Shown piece after piece: positions 1-8,948 of a stretch of 64,000 nt of DNA. Location: positions 1 to 64,000 of the forward strand of contig CAZWMD010000019.1 of the NCBI GenBank assembly GCA_964634815.1, in the 5' to 3' direction. The position numbers and the translations under genes were made by a program. Each line of letters starts with the position of its first letter. Within the stretch, counting starts at the first letter, position 1. Below the pieces are notes generated by a model. The model had not been told where the DNA came from. It made no database searches and worked only from the letters and a program-made list of their open reading frames with translations. The stretch is from JALZVT01 sp964634815. Its GTDB lineage: Bacteria; Pseudomonadota; Gammaproteobacteria; Pseudomonadales; Azotimanducaceae.

Positions 1-438
1 ATCATTGATGGCCATGATCAGGATGTGGTGAAAGCGATTCTCTCTAAAGACATGAACCAGGCTGTGCAGAGGCATCTGGAGGGGCAAAAGATCTTTAAGG
101 CGATCGGAGATGTTGCGCCTGCCATGGGAATGATTGGAACGCTCATTGGTCTTGTGCAAATGCTTTCTACACTGGACGATCCATCGCAGATCGCACCAGC
201 AATGGCTGTAGCTTTGCTTACAACACTCTATGGTGCGGTGCTGTCAAATATGGTGGCTCTACCCATAGCTGACAAGCTTGAGCTGCGTAGCGCCGAAGAG
301 CGACGCAACAAGTCACTCATTATTGATGCGATTGCAGGTATACAAGACAGTCAGAATCCTCGAGTTATCGAAAGTCTGCTCCTGAATTACCTGCCTACCT
401 CAAAGCGCGGCACCTCCGATGAGAAGGCTGCTGCGTAG
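1..438 (+). CDS. pomA: Flagellar stator protein PomA/MotA, C-terminal part
   Basis: The reading frame is open from base 1, so the gene starts outside the window; 145 C-terminal residues are visible. PomA forms the ion-conducting stator ring with PomB in the inner membrane. The visible part holds the last two membrane segments, with the conserved DVAPAMGMIGTLIGL stretch (third segment) and an AMAVALLTTLYGA stretch (fourth), followed by the cytoplasmic tail ending QNPRVIESLLLNYL. This wording matches sodium-driven PomA more closely than E. coli MotA. It lies 15 bp upstream of pomB in the same direction, the usual stator operon. Confidence 0.93.
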   Translation: MIDGHDQDVVKAILSKDMNQAVQRHLEGQKIFKAIGDVAPAMGMIGTLIGLVQMLSTLDDPSQIAPAMAVALLTTLYGAVLSNMVALPIADKLELRSAEERRNKSLIIDAIAGIQDSQNPRVIESLLLNYLPTSKRGTSDEKAAA

Positions 439-453
439 TGTCTGAGATGCTCT

Positions 454-1314
454 ATGTCAGATGATGTAATCGAAGCGCCCGTTGAACCGGGTGCGCCGAA
501 GTGGATGACCACTTTTGCGGACCTTTCAACTCTACTGCTCTGCTTCTTTGTTCTGCTGCTGTCTTTCTCTGAGATGGACGTTGCCAAGTTTAAACAGCTG
601 GCTGGTTCGATGCGCCAGGCGTTTGGGGTTCAAGCTGATATCAAGGCAAAGCAGATCCCCAAGGGAACCAGCATCATTGCGCAGGAATTCAGCCCTGGTG
701 AACCCAAGCCCACAGCCTTGAACCAGGTTCGACAGTTCACTATCGATGCATCCAAGAATACTCTGAAATTCACCGACCCTGATAAAGTCGCCGAGCTGAA
801 AGAAGCTTTTGAGCGTGAGAAAGAGGCGAATGCCGAGGTCGATCGAATAGCTGAAGGGCTAAAAAAAGAAATTGAAGAGGGCAAGGTAATTGTTCGTGCT
901 GTGGGATCTACCACAGTGATCCACATTCTTGAACGGGGTTCTTTTGAGTTGGGTGGCGCTGATATTCAACCCAGCTTTCGACCTGTTCTGAGAAAGATTC
1001 GAAAGCTCTTGGTGGATACCCAGGGAATTATTCGAGTTGCAGGACACACCGATAACCTACCGATAAAAACCGCAATGTATCCGTCGAACTGGGCTTTGTC
1101 GTCAGCGCGAGCCGTATCTGTAGCTCACGTGTTTATGTACAACAGACAAATTCCTGCCGAGCGATTTGTTGTAGCTGGACATGCAGATACCAAGCCGATC
1201 GGAGACAATGCTACGCCCGAAGGTCGGTCGCTAAACCGGCGAGTGGATGTGTCTATATTTAAGGGCGAAGACTATTTTGCGCTGTCTGGGCGAGAGACGT
1301 TTTCTGAAGAATAG
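454..1314 (+). CDS. pomB: Flagellar stator protein PomB/MotB
   Basis: 286 residues. A short cytoplasmic N-terminus leads into one membrane helix (about 20-42) beginning TFADLSTLLLCFFVLLLSF; Asp23 is the expected ion-binding aspartate. A linker follows and then an OmpA-type peptidoglycan-binding domain from about residue 150, with AGHTDNLPI at about 196-204 and a later NRRVDV motif. The FVLLLSFSEMD segment resembles sodium-type PomB, so a sodium-driven motor is inferred. The 3' end overlaps the convergent DUF2802 gene by 43 bp. Confidence 0.94.
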   Translation: MSDDVIEAPVEPGAPKWMTTFADLSTLLLCFFVLLLSFSEMDVAKFKQLAGSMRQAFGVQADIKAKQIPKGTSIIAQEFSPGEPKPTALNQVRQFTIDASKNTLKFTDPDKVAELKEAFEREKEANAEVDRIAEGLKKEIEEGKVIVRAVGSTTVIHILERGSFELGGADIQPSFRPVLRKIRKLLVDTQGIIRVAGHTDNLPIKTAMYPSNWALSSARAVSVAHVFMYNRQIPAERFVVAGHADTKPIGDNATPEGRSLNRRVDVSIFKGEDYFALSGRETFSEE

Positions 1315-1694
1315 GCTGTTCTCAGTTGCAACATAAGACTAGCCTCTCGTTCGGTAAGGCCACTTTGAATGGCTAATCGTTCTGCGTCGGTGACTCCGGC
1401 CGAATCCACCAGGCTTTCAGCATTCTCTACCGAAGAATACCCAGCCGCTAGCGACTGTACCTGCAAGTCTCGCTGTAAAAGTAGGCCCAACTTGTTTTGA
1501 ATGCTGTTGAAATGGCCGTCCTCAGTGAGCTGAGAGTCGGCGTGCACCGTAACCATTCTTTGCAGGGTTGATGTATCGGATATGATTCGGTTTAGTTTGC
1601 GGTAGAGGTCCGCAACCAATACCGCTGTACACAACAGCGCAACCGCCAGGAAAGCGGATACTGCCATGCTGATTATTAGTATTGTGCTACTCAT
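1272..1694 (-). CDS. DUF2802 family membrane-anchored protein
   Basis: 140 residues with an N-terminal membrane helix (about 5-28), a short coiled region and a C-terminal stretch GLTEREASLMLQL that resembles a small helix-turn-helix. DUF2802 proteins usually sit at the end of the polar flagellar/chemotaxis operon of gammaproteobacteria, after cheW; their function is not established. Here it follows fliA by 36 bp, with no chemotaxis genes between. It converges on pomB and the two coding regions overlap at their 3' ends. The family call rests on position and overall look, not on a search. Confidence 0.7.
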   Translation of the reverse strand: MSSTILIISMAVSAFLAVALLCTAVLVADLYRKLNRIISDTSTLQRMVTVHADSQLTEDGHFNSIQNKLGLLLQRDLQVQSLAAGYSSVENAESLVDSAGVTDAERLAIQSGLTEREASLMLQLRTAYSSENVSRPDSAK

Positions 1695-1730
1695 TTTGAA
1701 TACTCAGATGATCTTTTGCATTATCAGATG

Positions 1731-2453
1731 CTATTCGGGCTCGTAGAGCTGAGCACGCAAGCGGGATAAAGATTCACCATGAATTTGGCAGGCGCGAGAT
1801 TCAGAGACACCCAGAACCTCACCAATTTCCCTTAGATTCAGCTCATCTTCGTAGTAGAGCGACATAAGAAGTTGCTCCCGCTCTGGCAGAGACTTTAACT
1901 TCTCAACAAGTCGAGTTCGTTTGGCAATTTCCTCCGTCGCTGTGTGTGGCTGCATTGACGCTCGGGAAGCTATTGAAGGGGGTTCTTCTTCACCTTCTCG
2001 CGGCGAATCGAGACTGAGAATTTTGCATGCCTGTTGATCGCGGACGGTCTTTCTGTACTCTTCTGGGCTAATCCCCAGGGCTTCGCAGATGGTAGAATCA
2101 GAAACCGTCGTATTGGCGGAGGTCTCCAGCTTGTTCACCACAGCGGATATCTCTCGAGCTTTTCTGTGTACCGATCTGGGTGTCCAGTCCGACTTTCGCA
2201 CTTCGTCGAGCATTGCTCCGCGAATTCTGATACCGGCATAGGTCTCAAAATTTGCACCTTTGTCTTCAGCGTAGTTTCTACCAGCCATAAGCAGGCCGAG
2301 CATGCCAGCCTGTATCAGGTCCTCAACATCGATGTGCGATGGGAGTCGGCCTAAAAGGTGATAGGCGATACGCTTAACCAGGCCGGCGTGAGCAGTGATT
2401 AGCTGCTCTTGCTCAACCGATTGATCAGCTAGCTCTGACGGGTTGCTTGTCAT
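1731..2453 (-). CDS. fliA: RNA polymerase sigma-28 factor FliA
   Basis: 240 residues, normal length. Sigma region 2 contains DVEDLIQAGMLGLLMAGRNY (about residues 42-61), and region 4 has a C-terminal helix-turn-helix LREIGEVLGVSESRACQIH. It directs RNA polymerase to late flagellar promoters of the form TAAA-N15-GCCGATAA. Matching promoters occur in this window before flgM, fliC and a GGDEF-EAL gene. The start overlaps the flhG stop by 4 bp, so it is translationally coupled to flhG. Its antagonist FlgM is encoded at 16161-16484. Confidence 0.97.
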   Translation of the reverse strand: MTSNPSELADQSVEQEQLITAHAGLVKRIAYHLLGRLPSHIDVEDLIQAGMLGLLMAGRNYAEDKGANFETYAGIRIRGAMLDEVRKSDWTPRSVHRKAREISAVVNKLETSANTTVSDSTICEALGISPEEYRKTVRDQQACKILSLDSPREGEEEPPSIASRASMQPHTATEEIAKRTRLVEKLKSLPEREQLLMSLYYEDELNLREIGEVLGVSESRACQIHGESLSRLRAQLYEPE

Positions 2454-3331
2454 GTAAGTTCAAGGTTTGCCGCTGAGGGTAAGAGTCGTTCGACGAAAAA
2501 TTCGGTTTTACCGCTCGGGCGTGCCGGCTGAGGCCAACCTAATGCAGAGCGCGCCAGACGAATAAACGCCATTGAAGCCGGAGTTGACGGGAATCGATGG
2601 ATAACGGCTTCCTGACTCTGAATGGCCTGGCCAAGCCTCTTGTCGAAAGGTATGCCGCCCTCAAAGTGCAAAGAAACATCAAGAAATCTATCAGCCACCC
2701 TGGCGATCTTTTGAAAGACCTCTGCAGCCTGGTCTGGGCGGCGAGTCATATTTACCAATACTCTGAAACGGGAAATTCCATGTGTGTTCCGTAGAACCTT
2801 GATGGTGGCGTAGGCGTCAGTCATGGATGCGGGTTCGTCTACTACTACCAGCAGTACTTCCTGAGCCGTGGACATGAGTTGTAAGGTCGTAGGGTCAATC
2901 CCGGGGGCACAATCGATGATTAGATTGTCATAAGGTTGTTTTAGTCCGCTGAAGCTGCTGATTAAGCCCATCTGCTCAGCGCTGCTTAGATCACTCATCC
3001 GGCACACGCCTGAAGCGGCTGGTACCAGATCTACGTTCCTGGCAATTGGAGTGAGTAACTGGTTGATAGAACAAATGCCATCCAGTAGATGAGACAAATT
3101 GAATTTGGGTTGAATGCCCAGCAAAGTATCAATGTTTGCAAGACCCAGATCACCGTCGAGTAGCAGTGATTTCTGACCCAGCGACGAAAGTGCCAGGGAC
3201 AAATTTATAGCGACGTTAGTTTTCCCAACACCACCTTTTCCTCCACATATCGCAACTACCCGGACCGGTGTTGAATCTGTGGCGTTTTTGCGGGACGACA
3301 TGGAGACAGATTTTTCTTGGTTGTTATTCAT
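2450..3331 (-). CDS. flhG: Flagellar number regulator FlhG/FleN (MinD-like ATPase)
   Basis: 293 residues from the ATG at 3331. The frame stays open further upstream, but that extension would lie inside flhF; the ATG at 3331 is 4 bp past the flhF stop and starts MNNNQEKSVS. The deviant Walker A motif GGKGGVGKT is at about 30-38, and the MinD-type LLLDGDLGLANIDTLLG follows. In polar flagellates FlhG limits flagellar number, acting against FlhF and on the FlrA/FleQ activator. It is in the order flhA-flhF-flhG-fliA. Confidence 0.96.
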   Translation of the reverse strand: MNNNQEKSVSMSSRKNATDSTPVRVVAICGGKGGVGKTNVAINLSLALSSLGQKSLLLDGDLGLANIDTLLGIQPKFNLSHLLDGICSINQLLTPIARNVDLVPAASGVCRMSDLSSAEQMGLISSFSGLKQPYDNLIIDCAPGIDPTTLQLMSTAQEVLLVVVDEPASMTDAYATIKVLRNTHGISRFRVLVNMTRRPDQAAEVFQKIARVADRFLDVSLHFEGGIPFDKRLGQAIQSQEAVIHRFPSTPASMAFIRLARSALGWPQPARPSGKTEFFVERLLPSAANLELT

Positions 3332-3335
3332 TTCT

Positions 3336-4550
3336 TTACGCTCTGGCCAGCAATTTTTGGGCTTCACTTCGAACATCAATTTCGGAGTTTTCTGGTATAT
3401 CTCGAAACTTCTTTGCCAACGAAACAGCCCTGCTCGCGATACCGGCCCTCTGCTTGTGAGCACTACGTATCCCCTTGTTTAGCTGTTGCCCTTCAGTGAT
3501 ATAGCTGATCTTCAGTTTCTCCCGAATCAAAGTGGATAAAATGCCGCCCAGGTTGGTGGCTTCATCCAGCTTGGTGATTGCCACGCTGTCTAATTCCAAG
3601 TGCTTATAGCGTTCTACCGTTTCCCTCTGAAATCCCTCTTGGGCGCCACCCGCAATTGTCAAAATAGATCTCAATCGATTCGTTGGATCCACTAGTCCTG
3701 CTGTAGGTCTATCAAACTCAGGATCCCTTGGAGATCTCCCTGCAGTGTCGATCAGAACCAACTTCTTTGAGTCTAGTTGCGATAGCGTATCTCGCAAATC
3801 TGCGGGCCCTCGGGCTTGTTGCACGGGCACTCCCAAGATGCTGCCAGTGCGCAGTAGCTGGTCCGGAGCAGCCATGGCTTGTGGTTCATAGCTCACCAGA
3901 CCAAGATCAAGGCTGCTGTTCTGCATTACAAAGCGAGTAGCTAGTTTGGAAACGGTAGTTGTCTTGCCTACCCCGGTGGTTCCCACAAACGCAAATCTGC
4001 CTCCCTTGGCTGTTGTGTCATCGGCTTTGATGGGAATTCGTCGGGCGAACAACGCCAGCGCCTCTCGCCAGGCGTTGGCGGGGTCATTGATTGCATCCAG
4101 ATCCCTGGCTAGTGACGCGACGACATCGCCAGAAAGTCCTATTCCAGTAAGGCTCCGGATAAGGGCCGCTTGTTCCGGTTTATCGTGCGACAGATTCACC
4201 CAACTTAGTTGAGAGATTTGGTTTTGGACCAGAGACCGTAGCGACCCAAATTCTTTGCGTAGAGACTGATACTCGGACTCAACGCTATCTTCTACCGGTG
4301 CCTTGGTAAGCCTTGCACCAATTTCAGATCTTGGCTCTTGTATTAGATGTTCTCTGAAATCCGTTTTATTAGAGGTGCCTTGAATGCCGGATTGATGGAG
4401 TAGCGCCTCGTCGTAGTCTGTGGCAGCCACCACCTCCACTCCATCTTCGGTGGGCTTGCTTGACAGTATCACGGCGTCTGGCCCTTGCTCTTCCTTAATC
4501 AAGTCCAGGGCCGCGCGAGTTGATGAGGCTGTAAATCTCTTAATCTTCAT
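3336..4550 (-). CDS. flhF: Flagellar biosynthesis GTPase FlhF (SRP family)
   Basis: 404 residues. An N-terminal basic/variable domain precedes an SRP-type NG GTPase. Visible motifs: P-loop GTTGVGKTTT (about 188-197), DTAGRSPRD (about 265), TKLDEA (about 320). FlhF places the first flagellar components at the cell pole. The second SRP-GTPase motif, normally DTYRxGAxxQL, reads YEPQAMAAPDQL here, so the usual Asp is Glu and the usual Arg is Ala. The frame is intact around it. It lies 21 bp after flhA and 4 bp before flhG. Confidence 0.95.
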   Translation of the reverse strand: MKIKRFTASSTRAALDLIKEEQGPDAVILSSKPTEDGVEVVAATDYDEALLHQSGIQGTSNKTDFREHLIQEPRSEIGARLTKAPVEDSVESEYQSLRKEFGSLRSLVQNQISQLSWVNLSHDKPEQAALIRSLTGIGLSGDVVASLARDLDAINDPANAWREALALFARRIPIKADDTTAKGGRFAFVGTTGVGKTTTVSKLATRFVMQNSSLDLGLVSYEPQAMAAPDQLLRTGSILGVPVQQARGPADLRDTLSQLDSKKLVLIDTAGRSPRDPEFDRPTAGLVDPTNRLRSILTIAGGAQEGFQRETVERYKHLELDSVAITKLDEATNLGGILSTLIREKLKISYITEGQQLNKGIRSAHKQRAGIASRAVSLAKKFRDIPENSEIDVRSEAQKLLARA

Positions 4551-4571
4551 GACTATTCCTTAACCGTTTCT

Positions 4572-6755
4572 TTAACCGCCGACGGTTGCTACGAGGCGAA
4601 TCTTTCGGTTCGCCGGGATTTCGTTGTAAGCAAGTACGTTCAACTCAGGTATGGTTGGACGCGTAAATCTCGCTACCCACGACCGTATGGCCTCGGGGAC
4701 CAGCAGGATCGCTGGATCGCCGGCGGCTTCACGCCGGCGTGTTTCTGCTGTGATTGCGGTGATTACCTGGTCACCAAGGCTTGGTTCGATACCTGCTTCA
4801 GGACTTGCTGATGCATCAGGAGCTTGATTTGCATTGTTGGAGGACATACTTAACTCCCGCGGTTTCATCGGTTGCTCCTGCTGTGGTTGCCCTTGCCCGC
4901 CCTGCATCGGGTCTTGTAGCGACTGCCTGATTCCCTGTTGCAGGATTTGTTCAAGCTTTGGAGCTAGCGTGAAGGCTGGAAGTTCTTCATTTAACCCATG
5001 AATTTTGTGTGTGATCGAGTTTCCCAGTGCCTGACGAACAGCTCGTAACAGTGCGGCTGGATCACTAGTCGTTGGGGCTTTTTCCGCAAGTGTTTCCAGA
5101 ATCGTCTTCATATCCTTTATGGGCACTTGCTCTTCAAGCAGGTCTTGAAGAACACGCACCAGAATGCTCAGAGATACTGTTTTTGGTACAAGCTCTTGAA
5201 TGGCTTTAGGTGCATCTACTGTTATTCGGTCAACCAACTTTTGAGCTTCTTCGTGACCTAAGAGTCTGTGTGCGTTCGTCTTGATCAGATGGCTGATATG
5301 AGTGGCGACCACCGTACTTGCATCTACGACTGTATAGCCGAGTGTGCGTGCATGATCTGCTGCAGTTGGCTCAATCCATACCGCGTCAAGACCAAAGGTT
5401 GGGTCCTTTGTCTGAATACCCGTAGGTGCTCCAGATACATTGCCGGGATTTATTGCAAGTTCTTTGCCCGGATGAATTTCGCCTTCGGCTATTGGGATAC
5501 CGTGCAGTGACACGCGATATCCACCCGGTGGTAATTCCAGGTTGTCTCTTATATGTACCGGGTGAATGAGGAAGCCCAGTTCTTTGGTAAGCGACTTACG
5601 GATGCCCTTAATTCGGGACATCAACGGACCACCTTGTTTGCTATCTACCAAAGAAATTAGTCGATAACCTACTTCGAGCCCTAGTGCATCGGTTGAACCT
5701 ACCTCGTCCCAGCTGAGCTCTTCGTTTACCTCTGGCCCAGGAGCTATTTCCTCCTGCTCTTCCGGTGGTGGGGCGGCCTCTGACTGAGAACTTCTGTAGG
5801 CTGCGTAAAGGCTTATGATGCCAATACTCAGAAACACCAAGTTGGGCATTCCAGGAACCAAGCCTAATGCAGTGAGCACTCCGCCACTAATGATGAGTAC
5901 TTTTGGATTTGCAAAGAGCTGAGTTGCCATCTGCGCACCCATCTCTTGCGGGCTAGACATGCGGGTAACGATAACCGCTGTTCCGGTAGACATTAGGAGG
6001 GATGGAATCTGTGCAACGAGACCATCGCCAATGGTGAGTAGTGTGTAGTTATGAGTGGCCTCAGCGAAACTCAAATCGTGTTGAACCACTCCAATCGCCA
6101 GTCCGCCAATGATGTTCACGAGCAGGATCAAAATACCTGCAATGGCATCACCTCGAACGAACTTGCTTGCGCCATCCATCGAACCGAAAAAATCTGCTTC
6201 TTCTCGAATTTCGATACGGCGCGTTGAGGCGGTTTCCTGATCAATCACACCTGCGTTCAGGTCGGCATCAATTGCCATTTGTCGACCTGGCATGGCATCA
6301 AGCGTAAAGCGAGCAGTAACTTCAGAGACTCGCCCAGCACCTTTGGTGATTACTACAAAATTGATAATGACCAGTATCGCGAAGACCACCAGACCAATCG
6401 TGTAGTTGCCTCCGATTACAAACTCGCCAAAGGCCTCAATGACTTTACCGGCGGCTTCAGTGCCCTCGTGTCCATGGAGTAAAACGACTCTTGTGGAGGC
6501 AATGTTGAGTGACAACCTAAGCAATGTGACTAACAACAGGACCGTCGGGAACACACCCAGATCTAATGGCCGCTTTGCATAAAACACGGCGAGGATGATG
6601 ATCAGAGACAAGGTTATGTTGAAAGTGAACAACATATCGAGCATGAATGGCGGCAGGGGAACCATCATCATGCCAAGTAGAAGAACCAGGAATATTGGGG
6701 CGCCCAAAGAGTGGTTCAGGTGCGGAGCTATCTTTGTTCCAAACAATTGCAGCAT
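4572..6755 (-). CDS. flhA: Flagellar export gate protein FlhA
   Basis: 727 residues from the ATG at 6755, whose A is shared with the flhB stop (TAATG). A GTG at 6767 would add four residues but has no better ribosome site. The N-terminal half has about eight membrane helices and the FHIPEP-family signature around GRVSEVTARFTLDAMPGRQM. The C-terminal half is the cytoplasmic domain that docks chaperone-substrate complexes. FlhA and FlhB form the export gate together with FliPQR. Confidence 0.97.
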   Translation of the reverse strand: MLQLFGTKIAPHLNHSLGAPIFLVLLLGMMMVPLPPFMLDMLFTFNITLSLIIILAVFYAKRPLDLGVFPTVLLLVTLLRLSLNIASTRVVLLHGHEGTEAAGKVIEAFGEFVIGGNYTIGLVVFAILVIINFVVITKGAGRVSEVTARFTLDAMPGRQMAIDADLNAGVIDQETASTRRIEIREEADFFGSMDGASKFVRGDAIAGILILLVNIIGGLAIGVVQHDLSFAEATHNYTLLTIGDGLVAQIPSLLMSTGTAVIVTRMSSPQEMGAQMATQLFANPKVLIISGGVLTALGLVPGMPNLVFLSIGIISLYAAYRSSQSEAAPPPEEQEEIAPGPEVNEELSWDEVGSTDALGLEVGYRLISLVDSKQGGPLMSRIKGIRKSLTKELGFLIHPVHIRDNLELPPGGYRVSLHGIPIAEGEIHPGKELAINPGNVSGAPTGIQTKDPTFGLDAVWIEPTAADHARTLGYTVVDASTVVATHISHLIKTNAHRLLGHEEAQKLVDRITVDAPKAIQELVPKTVSLSILVRVLQDLLEEQVPIKDMKTILETLAEKAPTTSDPAALLRAVRQALGNSITHKIHGLNEELPAFTLAPKLEQILQQGIRQSLQDPMQGGQGQPQQEQPMKPRELSMSSNNANQAPDASASPEAGIEPSLGDQVITAITAETRRREAAGDPAILLVPEAIRSWVARFTRPTIPELNVLAYNEIPANRKIRLVATVGG

Positions 6756-7888
6756 TAGGAGGTCCACCTGCTTTCATCGATTGCGTCCAGTTCTGGTGGC
6801 CTGGGTTCTAAACCACCGTTTGCCACGAAGTTATCCAGCTGGTAGATGTATGTGAGCACTTGAGCAACACCCAGATACAGTTCTTCAGGTATGTCATCTC
6901 CGATCTCAGTGCTGGCAAAAAGAGCACGGGCCAGTGGGGGTGCCTCGAACAGCGGTACTCCATGTTCGTTAGCAACTTCTCTGATTCTGGCTGCCATGTG
7001 ATCTGCGCCTTTAGCCAGTACCTTGGGAGCCTGCATAGACTCTCCTTCGTACTTCAAAGCCACAGCAAAGTGAGTGGGGTTGGTTACGACAACTGAGGCA
7101 ATCGGGATGTCCTCAAGCATTCGTTTTCCGGCTGCTTCTTGCTGCATTTGGCGTAATCTGCCCTTTATCTCAGGCCGGCCTTCGGTTTCTTTGGATTCAT
7201 CCTTGATTTCCTGCTTGGTCATACGCATTTTTTTCATGTGATCCCAAGCCTGGAAGGGCACGTCTACCGCGGCGATCAGAATCAGACTGGCGCTGAACCA
7301 AACAAAGGCCAAAATGATCAACTGCCCGGAAGTCTCGAGTGCTTCCAATACTGGCAAGCGACTGAGGCCTAGCAGTTCGTCTGCTATAGACATCAACACT
7401 ACAATCGCGACGCCACCAACGAGCAGGAACTTTGCGAGTGCTTTTAAGAGCTCCACTAAACCTCTGAGAGCGAATAGGCGCTTAAGCCCGGCAAGAGGGT
7501 TTATTCGCTCTGCCTTAAAGGCCATTGCGCTCGCACTAAAGGACCAGCCACCAAGTGCGGCCGGTGAGACCACCGCGGCAATCACTACAACCAGGAGCAG
7601 TGGTGACAGAGTCATGGTGGCATGCAGAGTTGCAGCCTTTAAGGGCTCAAATAAGAGGCCTCGGTCGTGGATCTGCTCAAACGAAGGCGATAAACCTGAA
7701 ACCAGTACCGTTGAGATTCCCTTTAGCATGGCGTCGCCAAAAGCCATAAAGGCGAGAGCCGCTGATAAGGTCACGCCCATTGTGCTGAGTTCTCTCGAAC
7801 GGGCGATTTGGCCCTTCTTGCGGGCCTCCATTTCTCGTTTGGGCGTTGCCTTTTCTGTAGGCTCTTCGAGTTGTTGCTTCTCTGCCAT
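6755..7888 (-). CDS. flhB: Flagellar export switch protein FlhB
   Basis: 377 residues: a basic N-terminus (EKATPKREMEARKKGQIARS), four membrane helices, and a cytoplasmic domain with the autocleavage motif NPTH at about residues 270-273, followed by FAVALKYE. Cleavage at this motif changes export specificity from rod/hook to filament substrates, together with FliK (encoded at 12181-13548). It starts 6 bp after the fliR stop and overlaps flhA by one base. Confidence 0.97.
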   Translation of the reverse strand: MAEKQQLEEPTEKATPKREMEARKKGQIARSRELSTMGVTLSAALAFMAFGDAMLKGISTVLVSGLSPSFEQIHDRGLLFEPLKAATLHATMTLSPLLLVVVIAAVVSPAALGGWSFSASAMAFKAERINPLAGLKRLFALRGLVELLKALAKFLLVGGVAIVVLMSIADELLGLSRLPVLEALETSGQLIILAFVWFSASLILIAAVDVPFQAWDHMKKMRMTKQEIKDESKETEGRPEIKGRLRQMQQEAAGKRMLEDIPIASVVVTNPTHFAVALKYEGESMQAPKVLAKGADHMAARIREVANEHGVPLFEAPPLARALFASTEIGDDIPEELYLGVAQVLTYIYQLDNFVANGGLEPRPPELDAIDESRWTS

Positions 7889-7894
7889 GACTAG

Positions 7895-8674
7895 CTACGG
7901 TGCCTTTGCCAGTATTCGGAGCAATTCATCAAAAGTGAGGGTGAGCATTGCGGAAAATCCCTCACCTAGATTTCCGAAGCTTTGCTGAAGGATCACAAAT
8001 CCAAGGAGTACAGTGGTGGGCAAACCTACAGAAAACAGATTCAAAGTTGGAGCTGCTCGACTAATGACTCCGTAAGCGACGTTTACGATGAGCAGAGCCA
8101 CGGCAGCTGGAAGCGCAATCCGAAGTGCTCCGCTGAACATCTCGGTACCCCAGCTGGCAACGCTCCAGAAGCTTTCTACGGGTAGGGCAAAAATTCCCGT
8201 AGGCAGGCTGGTGAAGCTCTGAACGAGGATGCCTATCATCGACAGATGCCCATCAAATGCCAGGAACAACAGGGTAGTAATTACAACAAAGAACTGCGAC
8301 AGAACGGGTACGCTAACCCCTCTTTGTGGGTCTACCATCATGGCGAAACCCAAACCCATACTCATGGCAATCATCTGACTACCAATGATTATTGCGTCGA
8401 ACACCATCTGTACGAGAAAACCTATGGTCATGCCGATGATGACTTCCTGAACAATGGCGATCACGGTTGTGCCGGCCAGTGCATCAAGACGCATGGTTGT
8501 CCCAAGCAATGGAGCGATAGCGCCGGCCAAACATACCGCGTAGATAATTCTTATTTGGGCAGGCATTAGCCGGGCGCCAAACATGGGCGCTGCCATGAGC
8601 ATTGCAGCAGCTCTGAAGAAAGGCAGAGCAAATTGATCGACAAGTTGCTCCAGAAAGAGGATGTTCGGCAACAT
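7895..8674 (-). CDS. fliR: Flagellar export protein FliR
   Basis: 259 residues from the ATG at 8674 (MLPNILFLEQL); a TTG at 8686 would add four residues and overlap fliQ by 8 bp. The ATG start fits the usual spacing to the LPFFRAAAMLMAAPMFG segment. Several hydrophobic helices are present, as expected for the subunit that forms the export channel with FliP and FliQ. It belongs to the compact fliOPQR-flhB-flhA run. Confidence 0.95.
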   Translation of the reverse strand: MLPNILFLEQLVDQFALPFFRAAAMLMAAPMFGARLMPAQIRIIYAVCLAGAIAPLLGTTMRLDALAGTTVIAIVQEVIIGMTIGFLVQMVFDAIIIGSQMIAMSMGLGFAMMVDPQRGVSVPVLSQFFVVITTLLFLAFDGHLSMIGILVQSFTSLPTGIFALPVESFWSVASWGTEMFSGALRIALPAAVALLIVNVAYGVISRAAPTLNLFSVGLPTTVLLGFVILQQSFGNLGEGFSAMLTLTFDELLRILAKAP

Positions 8675-8678
8675 GGCG

Positions 8679-8948
8679 TCAACCAATCAACGCTGGAATG
8701 TCAGTAATCAGGGTGGTGGTATAGCTAGTGATAAGCTCCAACATCCACGGACCTGTTATCCAAAGCACAGCGACCAAGATGCCGAGTTTTGGTATGAAGC
8801 TCAGGGTCATCTCGTTTATTTGAGTGGCGGCCTGCAACATACCAATCAGCAACCCGATCGCTAGTGCAGAAAGAAGCATGGGGGCGCTCACCAGAACCAT
8901 TATGTTCAGTGCTTGTTGACCAATAGTGATAACTGTTTCTGGGGTCAT
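8679..8948 (-). CDS. fliQ: Flagellar export protein FliQ
   Basis: 89 residues, the normal size, with two hydrophobic hairpin helices (IGQQALNIMVLVSAPMLLSA and KLGILVAVLWITGPWML). FliQ packs around the FliP/FliR pore of the export apparatus. The start overlaps the fliP stop by 4 bp. Confidence 0.96.
   Translation of the reverse strand: MTPETVITIGQQALNIMVLVSAPMLLSALAIGLLIGMLQAATQINEMTLSFIPKLGILVAVLWITGPWMLELITSYTTTLITDIPALIG

Noticed and set aside
7314..7988. Long plus-strand reading frame opposite flhB
   Set aside because: It is antisense to the well-supported flhB and fliR genes and its amino-acid composition is a mirror of them; no motif.
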